This document shows positions 63,906 through 64,000 of a stretch of 64,000 bases of DNA, piece after piece (positions within the stretch are counted from its first letter, which is position 1; the number at the start of each line of letters is the position of its first letter). The notes beneath the pieces are model-generated. The model ran no database searches and was not told the DNA's origin. It was given only the letters and a program-made list of their open reading frames with translations. Both the position numbers and the translations under genes were made by a program. The DNA is taken from NCBI RefSeq assembly GCF_015845845.1, contig NZ_LDIG01000151.1, forward strand, positions 1 to 64,000, given 5' to 3'. Source of the DNA: Paenibacillus dendritiformis. Its GTDB lineage: Bacteria; Bacillota; Bacilli; Paenibacillales; Paenibacillaceae.

Positions 63906-64000
63906 GCGGCCGGGCCGGGCGGTTCGATGGAAGCCTGTACGTGCGGACCGCGCCGGGATCGATCCGTGCCGCGCTGGTTAGGCAGGCTTCGGGCCGCTCC

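Overview
This window comes from an endospore-forming Firmicute of the Paenibacillaceae, most likely Paenibacillus. The clues are the complete spoIIIA operon, spoIVB, spo0A and splB, frequent TTG/GTG starts behind strong Shine-Dalgarno (SD) sequences, a moderately GC-rich composition, repeated copper-amine-oxidase-N 'stalk' domains, and a gene order that follows Bacillus subtilis from yqhQ to spo0A. The genus is inferred from these features; no database was searched.

Layout. 1-3.4 kb: an IS110 transposase remnant, then a Zur-type zinc uptake operon (znuA-znuC-znuB) followed by ccdA. 4.2-17.1 kb: splB, mntR, a glycosidase-like surface protein, a patatin phospholipase, a polysaccharide deacetylase lipoprotein, a membrane acyltransferase, a two-component system whose kinase has a duplicated HAMP-like segment, a stalk-domain surface protein and yqhQ. 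17.3-20.3 kb: yqhR-aroQ-yqhT-efp. 20.3-22.5 kb: an accessory patch with 17-bp and 40-bp tandem repeats and an IS1595-like transposase homologue that seems to lack its catalytic acids and sits behind two LexA-like palindromes. 22.5-26.6 kb: lysC (with an internal beta-subunit start), ytwI, comB, comA, yqhV.

26.7-49.9 kb is a long co-oriented core block. It runs spoIIIAA-AH, accB-accC, yqhY-amaP-DUF2273, nusB, folD, xseA-xseB, ispA, a ~700-nt non-coding region, oapA, dxs, tlyA, a small membrane protein, argR (ahrC), recN, spoIVB, spo0A. The non-coding stretch between ispA and dxs, followed by a four-helix membrane protein, matches OLE RNA and its partner OapA in position and size. This is the most notable non-coding system here.

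49.9-54.2 kb is an AT-richer accessory patch: a NERD-HRDC protein, a MerR regulator with a 19-bp-spacer promoter, an internally deleted serine hydrolase, a second repeat locus and a DJ-1/PfpI protein. 54.5-64 kb: a VanZ-RDD fusion, yqzF, a branched-chain 2-oxoacid dehydrogenase operon (E3-E1alpha-E1beta-E2) with a FapR-like palindrome, lipB next to its lipoyl-acceptor substrate, a 33-residue Prli42-like gene, and an M20 peptidase.

How the genes fit together. Several neighbourhoods converge on the membrane: acetyl-CoA carboxylase (accBC), branched-chain primer supply (bkd) with lipoylation (lipB), and isoprenoid synthesis (ispA, dxs) coupled to OLE/OapA. Sporulation genes (spoIIIA, spoIVB, spo0A, splB, possibly comAB) make up the other main theme.
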